The notes beneath the pieces are model-generated. The model had not been told where the DNA came from. It did not search any database and saw nothing but the letters and a program-made list of their open reading frames with translations. Of a DNA stretch of 64,000 bases, positions 52,224-63,962 are shown one piece after another. The translations under genes were made by a program, and so were the position numbers. The stretch spans positions 283,131 to 347,130 of the forward strand of contig NW_001799631.1 in NCBI RefSeq assembly GCF_000165425.1. Direction: 5' to 3'. The DNA comes from Paramecium tetraurelia. Its lineage: Eukaryota; Ciliophora; Oligohymenophorea; Peniculida; Parameciidae. Every line of letters starts with the position of its first letter. The stretch's first letter is position 1.

Positions 52224-53059
52224 GTTATGGCTGAATTTATACTCTCAGTTATTATTTTTTTTAGTTTTATTATTAGTTTAATTAATCCTGGTTATTTTTG
52301 TTTTATTAAATCTATTGAAATTGTTGATTTTACGCCATCTAATCATAGGATTGCTTCTAAACCTAAGCCTTTTGCTATTATTGGACTAATTCTGTCTAAG
52401 GAGGATCGGCTTATTGTTGTTTTTAGAATTTAGTTTTACTTAATGAAATCTTAATCTACAATTTAACATAATAGTATTACTCCTTGTTTCGGTTTGTCTT
52501 CCTACTTATTAGGTATTTCTTATATGTTTTGTTGTATTGTGTTTTTGGGCTGATTGTAGCCAATCGATTGAGATTTGTGATTTGAAAATAATAAATCGTC
52601 GATCCCAGCAAATTCGTAGTCATCTAGAGATGTAGCTCCATTAGGATTTTAGTAACCATTCGCAACATAAGATTTAAAGGACATTGGTTGGCCGATAATT
52701 TTTTCAAGAATTTAAAGTCTTTCAAATTCTAAAATTAATATTGGAAAATCGTCGCCCTCAACAGGCCTTCCCAAAATTCGAAAACTTGTGACTTTAATTA
52801 AAGGGTATTTGACTAAGGGGTCTGTTTCTCTTAGTTGAACGAAGTCAGGATTTGGAGTTCTAAAAAATAAAGCCTTCATTTTAGCATAGCCATCAGAAAC
52901 GCGGAAACATAGCAATTAATCCAATTTTTCCTTCGATGATTGAGGAAAATAGTTCTCCACAATTTACAAAGTATAATTGCAATCGATCTTCTATTTCAAA
53001 TCTGTCACATTCTATCCTTGTTGTACAATTTTTCGAACTGCTTCAAATGTTAAATTCAT
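50817..53059 (-). CDS. RPA1: replication protein A large subunit (RPA1/RPA70)
   Basis: About 720 residues, a normal RPA70 length. The N-terminal domain (MNLTFEAVRKIVQQGQN, LLCFRVSDGYAKMKALFF, LIKVTSFRILGR) is followed by a long Gln-rich linker that includes a (TTA)n-encoded polyQ. DBD-A begins at RGRVVKVNEIKSYTTKN, then GKMFGIQVIDEE; DBD-B has STRIQLGVYDDS and LYGHLA; DBD-C has the zinc finger SCTNCLKKV...YFCSSCNLTL (C-x2-C...C-x2-C) and YRYILNCKIADSSGNIWV. Introns of 25 nt lie inside the linker (near 52460 and 52124-52100). It coats single-stranded DNA in replication, repair and recombination. The linker holds PQADPPQTE-like low-complexity sequence. Confidence 0.92.
52189..52223 (-). repeat. 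(TTA)n microsatellite coding polyglutamine
   Basis: About 12 units of TTA on the plus strand, TAA on the coding strand, read as consecutive Gln in the RPA1 linker. Confidence 0.9.
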
Positions 53060-53245
53060 AAATTAATGTAGTAATAATCAGAACTTGAAAATTTTTAGGT
53101 CGATTGGTCTCACGTAAGTAAACCGAAATTGAGTGAAAAGAGACCAAAAAAACAAGAAATCAAATAAACTGCATAAACTGAAGTGAATGTCTATGACAGA
53201 ATCTCAATTTGTTTTAGATATAGGATATCCGCATTAATTACTCAA

Positions 53246-55059
53246 ATGGGCAAACCGTAATACTACTGCAAATTTGATCCTAAATTAAAAAAGACAGTCC
53301 AACCAAATAACAACCAAAAGAAGAATTTAGAAGAATAGTTATCTAAAATCGCTGCTCAATTAGAATTGAGTTGTCGATTCATCACTAGATCTATGTTTTA
53401 AATAACTAGATAGCCTTTACTTAAATCTATGGGAAGTAAGTATTGTAAAATATGCATAAGTTGATATAAGAAGCGTATTAAATAAAGCACAGAATGATAA
53501 AGAATTTTAGAAGTTATATTTGGATTTAGATGACTAAAGTGAAGAGCAAAGGAAAAAGGAGGAGGAAACTGAAAAGATATTGGCTCAAATATAACCATTA
53601 TCTGAAGCTCAAGTTAAAGAGGACATTGAAAAATTGCGGAAAAAACACAATTTAAATCAAAATTAATATTTGTATGTAATATAAGGATCATATTTTGATG
53701 ATATGAAAACCCTGTTTAATTAGTTAGGTATAGTATCCATTTCCTATTTTTACTAGGTTGGGTTGAAATCGAGGACGTTTACACATAAGTTTACGATTTC
53801 AAATTTTGTTACTTAAAGAAATTTTTGCATAAACCTATCCCTGAATAAGTTGTAAGTAGATTTGCTAGTACTAAATTATTGACGACAAAATTTGGATTGG
53901 CAAGATCTCTTAAAAGTTGTTTTATTTTAGGAGGAGTGGATCCTAACACTTTCTTTCCAAGATGCTATGATTTAAGTGATGAAGGTGATTTCGAAGATTT
54001 TTTGGAGGAATATAAATTTACTTTTGCAGAAAACTATCTCAAGAAAAACCCTAAGGATGAAGAAAAGATACTTATTGCAATATAAATATTAGATACTAAA
54101 TTGATGTCAATTTAAAATAAGATTAATAGAATTGTACAATTTAATTTATATTTAGACTGCTGATGATTATCCAGTTTGCACTCCTTAATAATGGAAAGTT
54201 TTATACAATAAACCAGAGCCTAAGTAGGAAATTGTTTAATTTACTAATCCAGATATTATGGAATAAGTTAAATAAAAATTATCAAGTTTGGCTATTGTTG
54301 ACCCTTAATTTAAAATTTCAAAGGGTGAGAATATTTGGGTCACAAAACCTTGTGGGTTGTCGAGAGGAAGAGGAGTCAAATATTTTAAAGAGTTAGAAGA
54401 GATTCTTGCTTATACTTTTGGAGCTAAGGATGTGAATTTTGTTGCTTAAAAGTGCTTAGAAAATATAATGACAATCGAAAAAAGGAAATTTGATATAAGA
54501 TAATGGATGATCGTATCAGATATTCAACCTTTGACTATTTGGATGTATAGAGAATGCTATGTACGATTTTGTGGTGTTGAATATAATACAGAGGACTTAA
54601 AAAATAGGTATAACTTATTCAATATATCGAAGATATGCTCATTTAACCAATTTTAGTGTGTAAAAACATAATGAAGACAACTAGGAGGAGAAGTTGATGA
54701 TGAGTTAAGAGGAGTTTGCTTAAGTGTTGAAGAATAGAGGATTTGATTTTGAGAGTTAAGTTAGAGAATAGTTCAAAAACATTATTATAGCTACAATGAA
54801 ATCATGTTAAAAGTCTATAGAAATAAGGAAGAATACTTTTGAAGTATTTGGATTAGATTTCATCGTTGACGAGGATTGCAATCCTTGGTTAATTGAAGTA
54901 AATGCTTCACCAACGTTTGCATTTTCAACTCCTGTAACTGAAAGATTAAACAAAATGGGCTTAACGGATTTGGGCTAATTTATAGTTGAGCATGTTTACA
55001 ATAAAAATAAGAAAAAGCATTATGGAGGGTGGGAATTAATTTATAAATAAAAATTATGA
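53246..55059 (+). CDS. tubulin tyrosine ligase-like enzyme (TTLL, glycylase/TTLL3-like)
   Basis: About 540 residues. Starts MGKPQYYCKFDPKLKK (Met 53187 upstream is an alternative but goes out of frame). TTL-domain marks in order: RFASTKLLTTKFGLARSLKS, FFPRCYDLSDEGDFEDFLEE, NIWVTKPCGLSRGRGVK (ATP-grasp nucleotide loop), DIRQWMIVSDIQPLTIWM, YAHLTNFSVQKHNED and FGLDFIVDEDCNPWLIEVNASP. The pattern around FPRCYDLSD fits TTLL3-type glycylases by eye. Such enzymes add amino acids to tubulin tails in cilia, and Paramecium has many. Introns: 31 nt after KSMGS, 29 nt after NQLG, 25 nt before YAHLT, and one longer join near 54085-54150 left unresolved. Confidence 0.88.
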
Positions 55060-55165
55060 TGATAATTATGTTAATTTCAATATTTAATTCTATCTTAACT
55101 GATGTTCAATATAGTATAAATGTTTAATAATATAAAAGATATTTATATTGAATACTAAATCAAAA

Positions 55166-57607
55166 TCAACTAAAAAGATAACTTAAAAGTTTTTATAGTT
55201 CATTTTTATTGACAGGTTTACTTATAAAATGAGACATGCCTATTTCATAACAGTATTATTTGGTTTCACTGTCATTGAAGGCTGTGCAAGCTATAATTAT
55301 GGGAGCATCTTTCTAGTACTTCTCAATTATGGCTTTAGTAGTAGCAAATCCATCCATTATTGGCATATTGATGTCCATAAATATAAAGTTATATAAACAA
55401 TGGGCTAGACATATATATTATAAATTTTTTACCTTAATCCAATTTAGTCAATGCTTCTTGGCCATTGTAGGATGCATCTGATTCTTAATTGAAGGACTTT
55501 AACATAAGTTACAATCCTAAAATATTGATCATTTCATCATCAACGATGAGAATCTATTTGCAACTGCAATTCACGATAACATTCTCAAATTCATCACAAG
55601 AACTTTGTTTGCTGGATTTGCATTTTTGTGGAAAATGAGACTATCTGATATTTTAAAATTAGAGTCTTTTTTAATAATCCTCTTCGTTTGTTTCCTCATT
55701 AATACTGTTTAATTCCTTAGTAGTTTATTTAATTTATTTTGAAAAGAGTGCTCCAAATTTATCCTTCGTAGTAAAACGCTCTTTCACTAATTCATCATGG
55801 AAACTCTTCACTTTTGGCAAAAAAACAGTACTAAAGTTATTAGTAAATTGATTTTTGAAGAAACTTACTCCTAAATCAATCTGAGATTGCTTAAGATCAA
55901 TAATAGCATTTTTGCCTACTTTCAATATTCCACTACCATTATCTTAAGGAGCAGTAAGAGTATACGTGATACTGAAGGGTTCATTAATAATCTTGAATAC
56001 CACATTTGTACCTTTATTCTCTTAATCACTATAATATCTTATTCCACCACCCTCTTCGTATTTTAGATTGCTTAAACTCATGGCAATCTTATTACACAAA
56101 AAACTGCCTAATCCAAACCCTGCAGTATTTTTAGAGATCTTTTTTTCCTGTTTATAATTATATTTAAGCATTTCAGTTAGATCGTCAATTTCATTTTAGG
56201 TCATCCCAATACCTGTATCTTGGATCTCAAATTAAACGTATTTGTTTTATTCAATTGATTTAACTATTATTTTGATACCTCCTTAGGATGTAAACTTCTA
56301 CGAATTCTAAATAAGAGTGATCAATATTTGTTTAAGTCTTCTCCCATCAGTTAAAATAGTTTTCTCAGCTAAAAAGATTTCGTAGGTAATTTTGAGACCC
56401 TTTTGTTAAAGTGTGTGGAAAAAGATATTTATGACTTCTTCCAACAATTAAATGATCTAAAATTATTACATTATTTACATCTATCTTTTCTAATTGCAAT
56501 TCAAGTTTTTTCCCTTGTATATTATTGTAATCCACCATGTCCAAAACAAAGTTATGCATTATCAACCCCATAGATTTAATAGGCATAAAATAGGAAAGCA
56601 TATCAGAATTAGAGTATTTTTCAATGGCGACTTATGCTATGGCCAATAAATAATTTAAGGAGGTTCCAAATTCGTGTGACATTGTGCTTAGGAGTTACTT
56701 CAAAATAACAAATATGTATTTCTGTTTTAAATATCTGTCTCTTTCCTCAAGTTCTAAAAATTATATTTTGAAATCATGTGTGAAAATAATTTTTATAAAG
56801 TGATTGTTGAGCTTTGGATGACTGTAATCCAGGATCTGAACTATCATTGGTAATCTGTTTGCTCGAATTTAATCTAGCAAATTTTGCAGAGAACAGCCTG
56901 GGTTCTTCCATTAAAGAATGGATTTGGAATTCGAATCAATTTTATTGATTATTAAATCATGTAGGATCGATTACAAACTAATTTTTAAATCTTTCAGTAT
57001 TGAACTTTAATTCTAAAAACTTGTTTCGTTAAATTGGTCATCCAAATACAATACAGAGAAATTGGGATCTGGGCTTCTTTCGGGAATTGAATCATATCCT
57101 GTATACTGTATTTTTGAGTGAACCATTATTTCCGGTTTCTTTTAATCTTTCTGCATTTAAGCCAAAAGATTGAAACTTTGAATAGCCGATAAACAAAGAA
57201 AAGCAAAAATGCTACGAAAGATTTGATGTATTTCGATAGCAGTTCCAAGTGTAAATAGGAGGACTAGTAAAGCTATTTTTTATATATTTTGTAATAATAC
57301 CTAGCCATTCTAGTATTAACAGTTTAGAAACTTATTGAAACGCTATTAGACGAATTATTATATGATATGCCCCTGTAAAATATTTATATTGCGAATTTGG
57401 CATCAAAAAAAAAATTAAGATCGCTTAACTCAACAGTATTAATCTTTAAAAAAGCTCTGGAAGTTTAAGTTTATAAAGTAAAAGTAACACAAACATTCCG
57501 GCAAGTTCCAAAGCCAATGCTATAACTTCTTTTGGTTCCTCAAATTCTGTTAATGCTATAATTGTCGAAAGGCTCTGTGTTGTGATCAGACTAATAAAAA
57601 TTTTCAT
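55166..57607 (-). CDS. membrane hybrid histidine kinase (copy B)
   Basis: Starts MKIFISLITTQSLSTII with several N-terminal hydrophobic helices (LELAGMFVLLLLYKL, AILIFFLMPNSQY). H box LSTMSHEFGTSLNYLLAIAQVA with phospho-His in SHEF; the X region has MHNFVLDMVDYNNI; G1 DTGIGM; G2 GFGLGSFLCNKIAMSL. The receiver has VDDEMINILGLQL, phospho-Asp in FMDINMPIMDGFATT, CTAFNDSETKQYC and the Lys in KPVNKNEL. A 28-nt intron (GTAAAAAATT...GTCTAG) lies in the receiver, at an equivalent place to the 23-nt intron of copy A. Copies A and B share motif wording (ACTAF-D-ET...C...GMS) and are clear paralogues. TGA at 55166-55168. Confidence 0.85.
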
Positions 57608-58006
57608 AATTAAATAACATCACTATAATAGTATATAATTAATCAATAATACAAAACAACATATCTCTTCAACTTAGCATGATTTAACACAAATAACATA
57701 AGTCGATTTATAAAACATGTTACTAGTTAGCGAACTAAACCTAGTCCTGATCATCGGCTTTGAAAATACTTTTAAAATATATTTTCATATCTGTTCTTAA
57801 ATTGGGTAAATTTATTCGTACAATATACATTTGTAATATATCTAATAAAATTAATATAAAATGTAATAACACTAATAATAGAACCCTGATTCTGTCCCTT
57901 TGGATATATTGTTGGCTCAACTAAAAAACCCCTTGATTGTCAGAGAAGACCATTAATAATGTATTTGCCATATATAATAAAAGTGTTAAAGTAAAAACAT
58001 CATCAA
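57608..58006. other. divergent spacer
   Basis: About 400 bases between a minus-strand and a plus-strand gene start; both promoters must lie here. AT-rich; no motif or RNA recognised. Confidence 0.45.
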
Positions 58007-59110
58007 ATGCCTGAAATAATAAATAATAATTATGAACTGTTAGCGGATAAATACTTACTTTTAAGCAATGCTCTACCAGGATGTTCCCCTGAGTTAATTG
58101 TGGAGGAATTTGAGAAAGTTGTGTAAGTAGTAGAGAAATGCTGCAATTAATTTATCGAGAAAATGAAGAAGGTAATTAAAGATCTATAGGCATTTGCGAA
58201 TTATGATACTCAAGTTTTGAAAGGGTATTTAACATAAGCGACTGATGTTTTTTAAAGATGCTTTTATTTAGCCGAAAAAGACTTCACCAGTTTTGATGTT
58301 GACTTTTTGATGGAAAATTTCACTAATCCAGAAAATAGCATTCAAAATCACTTACTAACATTGATATTTGAAAGAAATCAAAATCTACAGAACGTGATGT
58401 CGAAAGTCTATACAGAATAACTGGATTTTGCAGCATCCTTCAGGGCATAATTTGAATAATTGTGCAATACTAACCATTTTGAACCATTAAACAAATTATT
58501 AAATAATTAGAAATAATTTTGGTCTAACAGAGTGAAAAAACAAATCTAAACTTAAAAACAATTAATGGAAGAATAATAAGCATAATAAGTATTGGTATAA
58601 TCGATTATCTAATTTGCTCCTTAAATATAATAATTCTAATAGCAATAATAATATCAATAGTAATAATAATAGTAATAATCCTAAATTGTTTAATCGTAGA
58701 TTTAATAATAACCTCCATAAGATTAATCATGGTTGACTAAATCGTAAATGATTTCTATTGAAGCTGGAAATCAATAATTGATTGAGACTATGCTTAAATT
58801 AAGAGCTCACACTCATGAATTAATGCAATAACATGACAAGGAGTCAAAAAAAGATCCTAAAAGACATTGCAAATTAGAAGGTGGAGGATCCTTTGGGTAA
58901 TGAAATTCATAATTACATTCTAGCTATTGCTGGACAGGTGGGTATGGCTGGAAGGGAACTATTTATGAAGGCTTAGAACTATCTAATTAATGTCCTTAGT
59001 GCCAAGTTCTAAATAAGGACATGCATAACACAGCTAAAAAATTGTATGATCTAGAATATAGAGATAAAGGGACATGGTGGGTTAGAGCTTGGTTTTTATA
59101 TAAGAGATGA
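58007..59110 (+). CDS. unknown helical, Gln-rich protein with C-terminal Cys pairs
   Basis: About 358 residues. An intron of 27 nt (58899-58925, GTAATGAAATT...TTCTAG) follows GGGSFG. The N-terminal ~190 residues are helical (ADKYLLLSNALPGCSPELI, FEKVVQVVEKCCNQFIEKM, LTLIFERNQNLQNVMSKVY), then a Gln-rich tract (58600-58720). The C-terminus has HCKLEGGGSFGYCW, GYGWKGTIYEGLEL and CPQCQVL, ending WWVRAWFLYKR. The Cys/His set (HC...C...CPQC) suggests a zinc site. No family is recognised. TGA 59108-59110. Confidence 0.6.
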
Positions 59111-59192
59111 TTATTTTTAATTTATAGCATAATAAAGGAAAATTCAGTTACTTAATAAATAATTTTTAATATACCAAATCTATCATTTCAAT

Positions 59193-60783
59193 ATGACGAG
59201 CTAAGTTCTTCCATTATAAACTTAAGAAGATGAAAATTTAAACTCAGACAACAGTTAATCTGTAATATCCAAAAATTCAAGTGTAAGATAACAACCAACT
59301 GCACCTGTTCCGATGCCTCCTAATAAATTAAGAAAGAGAGGAACGGTGTAATTGGAAAATGAAGTTGAGGAAGAAGTGAATTCTATTTTTCATCTAAGCG
59401 TTATATTGATAGCGATTTAGAGTGGAAACTTTTCTTTGGGATATTCCTTATCTTATTTATCAATGTCGTTCACAACTTTATTCTCATAAATGTATAAATC
59501 TATATTAGTAATAGTACTCTAAAAGGATCGGAAATTGAAGAGCAGGGTTTGTTCAGTGCCGTCTTATCAATAGGTTAAGTAGTAGGCGCTTTGATGACCT
59601 AGCCATTATTAAAATATACAACGAGAAATTAATCACTTTTAATAGCTGATATATGTGGAGTTTTGAGCATTTTGCAAGTTGTGCCTAACAGAGAAGTAAT
59701 TCTGACATTTCGATTCTGTTATGGAGTATGTTTAGGCATATCTACTATCATTATGCCTCTCTATGTCAAAGAATTGTGTCCATAGAAATATTATGAATCA
59801 TTCTCTGTCATGGCAGGTTTTTTAGTTGGAGGAGGATTATTATTTACTAATTTTATGGGATTGGGATATATTAATGATGAATTAAGAGGAGTCAACTCAT
59901 ACTATTGGTAGATTGTTTTTGCTATCCCTGCATTAATTCATTTTTTGAGATCCTTTATTGTAACAGCTATTTACAAAATGGATAGTCCTGTCGGATTGGT
60001 TTAAATCAAAATGCCATTGTCAGCCAAATAAATTATAGAGAAAATCTATCAGCCACAATTCATAGACTAAGTCCTATTGAAATGTTAGTTAAGAGTGCAA
60101 TATAATGAAGAGCATTAGGAAGGAATACTAAGTCTTTTTACTAAAAAGCATTTTAAAACATTATCCATTGGATGTGTCTTGGTCTTTGTGTATACTTGGT
60201 GCGGATTATTTGCTTTGTTCTCGTACAGTTCGTAAATCTTTGCTATAATGTCTGACGGAGATATAACATTAAACACAATATTTACTCTTATTATTGGAAT
60301 TGTGCAGTTTACTCCTGCATTTATTTCAAAGTATGTCTATGGAAGGTGGGGAAAAAGACCACTATTACTTAATGGCCTAATTTTCCTTATTTTTTGTTAG
60401 ATACTCATTATTGGTTTGAGTTACTCTGATGCTTTGGTTGCCACTATTATTAAATTTATTATTATTTGTCTCTTCTCAGTTCAATATGCTATGACTTTAG
60501 GACCTATTACATGGGTAATTATATATATATAATATGAATTTAGTCTATGACGCCTGAAATCAATTCGAGCGAGGGAACCTACTTTTGTTTTGTTACTTTA
60601 TATGCTTGGCAATTACTTGTTTTATACATATTCCCATTTATGTTAGATGGAATTAAAATGAGTGGAGCATTCATTGTATTTGGAATTTTAACAATTTTAT
60701 CAACCATATTCTTTTACATTTTTGTTAAAGAAACAAAGGGATTAAACCACAAAGAAATAGATAGATTATATGGGAAAGAATGA
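59193..60783 (+). CDS. MFS sugar-transporter-type permease
   Basis: About 500 residues. A cytosolic Gln/Pro-rich N-terminus leads into about 12 membrane helices. MFS marks: LFSAVLSIGQVVGALM (helix 2), FRFCYGVCLGISTIIMPLYV (helices 3-4, where sugar porters read R-x-x-x-G-x-G-x-G), GRWGKRPLLLNGL (the second GRxGRR loop), APEI-equivalent TPEINSSEGTYF, and the C-terminal KETKGLNHKEID (PETKG-like end). Introns: a GTG...AAG 23-nt intron near 59376-59398, and 60515-60543 (29 nt). The substrate is not predictable. Its decayed copy lies at 48492-48765. Confidence 0.85.
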
Positions 60784-61019
60784 GTCTAAACAATGTGAAT
60801 ATTTAATCAATGTTAGAAATCATTTGTATTTCAAAAATCATTTAATAATTAATTTTTGCAATTATTTCAATAATTATCATTTCAATTCTATCAAGAGTAC
60901 TTTCTGATTAATACTGAGTTTCTCTAATAGAATTCAACCGTCCTTGAACTAGTTGTCTTTCTAAAAAATAATTATAAATGTAAAAATACTTTAAGAAAAT
61001 ATTCTTCCAATAAAGCAAA

Positions 61020-62556
61020 ATGGCAAATAATGTATTTTAATGCCGCTTAAAAGGCTATAATCAATAAGACTATAATAATTATATACATCAAACTATTGAC
61101 TAAGATGAGACATTATTGGATATATTCTAAGATCAGGAAGGATAATTGGGATTTAACAACTATCTCAAACATGAAATTTTTAATAATCCAGATTAATTAA
61201 GATCAGATTTGGATGCTATATACGAATAATGGGAAACCAACGCTAAAATCCAATTAAAAAGAGTAGAAATCTTTAGATTAATAATGTTAATGTACTTGGG
61301 ATTGTTAGAGCGAGATTTCTCATAAGGAGGATTTTATTTAATTGATATGGTTTACATAAAATCTAACAAAAGTCATCTCTGTGAATAGAAATTAAAATGT
61401 ATTAAGCACTATATAAAAACATTCTATTTAAATCAAGAAACCATCAAGGATGAATATTTAGTATTTTCAAAGAACTCCATAACTAAAGAGGACTTCAATA
61501 AAAAATTTGAGGAATGTAATAACCAGGTCATTGATTTTGAATTTTCCGAATTGAAAAATGAAATTCATTATAATTCTACTGTTGTTGATTTTGCTGATGA
61601 AAACATTGGAGGACTTGTTCTTGACACTTGGAATTGCGCATAGGAAGAGGTAAAGTTTTATTTTATTTTAAACTAGATTATAATGCTCTTATATCCTGAA
61701 GCAATTACATGCATGATTTTTATCCCAAAGATGAAAGAAACGGAAGCAGTACTTATCGAAAATGTGAAAAAATATAGCAACTATACAGGATATGAAAAGT
61801 CATTTATAAGCTTCCCTTCTGAGGATATCAAGGAAAATTATAATGTTCTGGTATTCATCATTTAATAATACAAAGGCAATTGATGCTAAACCATTTTATA
61901 GCGAAGACTAATTTACAAAAGAAAATATCTATAGAGAATTGTTAAAGTGTTATGCAGGGTTTGAACTTTCCTTAAAAAACAAGCCTAATTGCGTTATTTC
62001 TACAGGGAAATGGGGATGTGGAATTTTTAGAGGCAATATTTATCTGAAGACATTGATTTAATTCGTAAGTTATGCTATTGCTACCAATCAAGTTAAACAA
62101 TCAAACTCAAAAATAATTATCAATTGTGCTAATGATTAACATTTATTTAAATTTGGAACCACGCTAAAATAATGGTTATAATAGTATGGAACTTAACTTA
62201 AATTAATTAATTTAAAGGAATCAATTTTATTTTTATAAAATGGAATAAATGATGGCATGTTATAAAATTATAATACCGAATTGATTGACTAGATATTTAA
62301 AATTTTGACAAAAGATATTCCCTAATTCCAAACTTTGAGTTAAAATAGTAAATCTAATGATAAAGTAGATGAACCATAATATGATATTGAACAAGAAGAA
62401 GGTCAAAATGAAAAATTTAATAAAAATATAGAAAGCCAATAATAGGATTAAGAATAAAATTAGAAGGGATATATAATTACTAATTAATAAAAAGTTGCTC
62501 TTGCTGCTTTTGCTTTTGGCATTTTTTTGGCTAGAGTCTACATATATCAAAGTTGA
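61020..62556 (+). CDS. poly(ADP-ribose) glycohydrolase (PARG) with C-terminal membrane segment
   Basis: About 494 residues. Introns 61650-61676 (27 nt) and 61851-61875 (25 nt) keep the frame. The catalytic macrodomain signature is VVDFADENIGGLVLDTWNCA followed by QEEIMLLYPEAI: the QEE pair holds the catalytic Glu residues. In human PARG the loop reads IGGGV; here the third Gly is Leu. Other PARG marks: AIDAKPFYSEDQF, YRELLKCYAGFELS and VISTGKWGCGIFRGN (ATGNWGCGAF in animals). After a 120-residue acidic Gln-rich stretch the protein ends in VALAAFAFGIFLARVYIYQS, one hydrophobic helix right at the C-terminus. That is the layout of a tail-anchored protein and is unusual for PARG. It removes poly(ADP-ribose) from proteins. 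Confidence 0.88.
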
Positions 62557-62604
62557 GGTTTAATAAAATATATTTCAGTTATTTTATACAAAAACTAGAT
62601 AAAT

Positions 62605-62975
62605 ATAATTAATTCTCTTGACTTTCGGTGTTTTTTAACATTTCTATTAAACCTACAAATTGAATTTTTTTTTCATCTAAATCTACAACTCTTTTAATTA
62701 AAAAATTAGTAGTTTTGTAGAAATTATGGTTTATGAGAGTTACATCTAATTTTAAATTAGCCTATAATCTTAATGCTAATTCAAAATATTAATTCTAATA
62801 ACTCAAATTTAAATATGAATGATACTGAAAAAGAAAGGTTATTAGAATAAGGTTTACCAAAAAAATGAATAATAACAATAATAAGGATTGATTGATATGT
62901 TAGTGAATCTTCTAATTGAATAAATGAGAATTTTATTTAATAAGTTCATTGATAGTTTAACTTACATGTGAATAT
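62605..62975 (-). CDS. possible small unknown gene, boundaries unclear
   Basis: The minus strand has a protein-like stretch (QYFELALRLQANLKLDVTL, FYKTTNFLIKRVVDLDEKK, FVGLIEMLKNTESQEN) preceded by a likely 33-nt intron (GTAAACCTTATT...TTTTCAG, near 62836-62868) and a further open exon. No clear ATG or TGA was found at the expected places. It could be a small gene between PARG and the WD40 gene. Confidence 0.35.
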
Positions 62976-62978
62976 TAT

Positions 62979-63962
62979 TCATATTTCACTAAATTTTCTA
63001 ATCTATAATTACTTATGTTCCTGATCCCAAGTTACTAAATAATCTCCTGAATCATTCATTGTTCCAAAGATTTAGTTTGTGTTAAATTTTATTGCTTTTT
63101 CTTATATAAATTTTCCATCGGCCCTTTTTCTTAACATATTTATATAATTGCCATTCTTATTGATTAAAAGTTATTTCTAATGAATAAATTTCTAAGGGAA
63201 ATAATAGTTGGTATCAGTACTACTATCAACTGGTATTTCCATTTCCAAATAAAATTATTTAGATGTGCTGTTCCAGGAATAGAGTTCTAAAATATTTTTA
63301 TTTTTTGGTTAAAAAGTAAACTAATTATCTCCAATAAAGCACAGTCTTTTACCTTGTTCATGCACAAATATTCGCTATATAACAATCCACTTATTAGTAA
63401 ATGGAGACAATTCCATTACTAATATTGACTTATCTTCAGAACAAGATATCAACTTATTTTAAGATTCATTAATACTTAAACTTAAGACATTTGATGTATG
63501 AGTAGAAATTGTTTAGGAGCATACCCATTCAATTTATTTCACCCAAAATTTAATTGTTTAATCATTGCCACAAGAAATAATGAGATCTTCATTTTTATTC
63601 ATAATGATATGTTTAATAGGTTTTGAATGGCCTGTAAGTCTTTAAAAGATAAGCCATTAATGATTTTAATCTTAATGCCAAACTAAAATTGAAGAATCTT
63701 CTCCACCTGATATAAAATTCTATGAATTCTTCATAAAATATATGGCTCTGACAAAGTCAGTATTTTCCAATTTCTAATTCAATAAGGCTTTCCCATTAGT
63801 GAACTCAAACAACTTAATATATGACTAGCAGCCAACAGCTAAAATTGTGGAATCTTTATTAAATGCAAATGAAAAACACCATTCAGGTTCTTTGATAGAA
63901 TTTTCTTGCAATAATTAGTATTCAAAAGTATTAAATTACATTTAAGGATTAAAAGTTATCAT
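62979..63962 (-). CDS. WD40-repeat protein
   Basis: From Met 63962 (possibly further right, outside the window) to TGA 62979-62981, 327 codons without a stop. Four to five WD-like blades are visible: WCFSFAFNKDSTILAVGC, FISGGEDSSILVWH with GHSKPIKHIIMNKNEDLIIS, CGNDQTIKFWVK, and NVLSLSINESQNKLISCSED; the last part diverges (GTMNDSGDYLVTWDQEHK). A beta-propeller scaffold for protein interactions. No extra domain and no membrane segment. The partner is unknown. At the window edge, so the N-terminus is uncertain. Confidence 0.75.
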
